Shown here piece by piece: positions 21,267-21,275 of a stretch of 21,275 nt of DNA; the stretch's first letter is position 1, and the number at the start of each line of letters is the position of its first letter. The position numbers were made by a program, and so were the translations under genes. The stretch comes from Candidatus Parvarchaeota archaeon (GTDB lineage: Archaea > Nanobdellota > Nanobdellia > Parvarchaeales > Parvarchaeaceae): NCBI GenBank assembly GCA_023380435.1, contig JAMCRB010000007.1:1-21275 (forward strand), in the 5' to 3' direction. Under the pieces are notes generated by a model. The model ran no database searches. It was not told the DNA's origin and saw only the letters and a list, made by a program, of their open reading frames with translations.

Positions 21267-21275
21267 ATCAAATAC

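Noticed and set aside
1..21275. CRISPR arrays, insertion sequences, integrase or attachment sites
   Set aside because: No regularly spaced short repeats, transposase motifs or terminal inverted repeats were seen; the only substantial repeat is the tpiA duplication.

Overview
This window is archaeal chromosomal DNA. It carries genes found only in Archaea or eukaryotes: Rpo12, eL43, Pcc1, prefoldin beta, Sec61beta, a PriS-type primase and the P0/L12 stalk pair. TATA-like boxes lie about 20-34 nt upstream of many lead-gene start codons, which implies leaderless mRNAs. Genes are tightly packed and many overlap by 1-26 nt. A primase small subunit fused to the Fe-S domain of the large subunit, a secreted sedolisin-type (acid) protease and a DUF929-like thiol protein together suggest a DPANN archaeon, possibly a Micrarchaeota/ARMAN-like acidophile. 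That assignment is inference only; no rRNA or other marker is present to prove it.

Layout. 1-5.3 kb: an unrecognised ORF, a HAD phosphatase, the convergent fused primase, and a membrane-anchored sedolisin. 5.3-11.0 kb: a type IV pilus-like module, with an assembly ATPase and a polytopic platform protein on the plus strand. A class III signal peptide pilin-like gene and a ureohydrolase (agmatinase-like) converge on it from the minus strand. 11.26-15.0 kb: a plus-strand run of uL1, uL10, L12, SurE and an extracytoplasmic thioredoxin/DUF929-like protein. 15.0-18.6 kb, minus strand: a compact sugar-phosphate block of a PfkB kinase, a class I archaeal aldolase, a ROK kinase and triosephosphate isomerase. 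The 3' part of tpiA is tandemly duplicated (326 bp period, about 98% identity), which leaves a frameshifted tail on the intact copy and a headless remnant. 18.65-19.5 kb, minus strand: the conserved archaeal cluster eL43 - Rpo12 - Pcc1 - prefoldin beta. 19.7-21.0 kb: a membrane-anchored winged-helix regulator followed by an Hjc-like nuclease. 21.1-21.27 kb: Sec61beta on the minus strand.

How the genes may work together. The sugar block supplies steps around fructose-1,6-bisphosphate and triose phosphates. The pilus ATPase, platform and pilin form the core of a surface filament or secretion machine, next to a surface protease. The remainder is information-processing housekeeping. No CRISPR array, insertion sequence, tRNA or rRNA was seen. 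The most notable items are the tpiA partial tandem duplication, the PriS-PriL fusion, the sedolisin without a propeptide, the uL10 without its usual acidic tail, and the Hjc-like protein with a Gln in place of a catalytic Glu.
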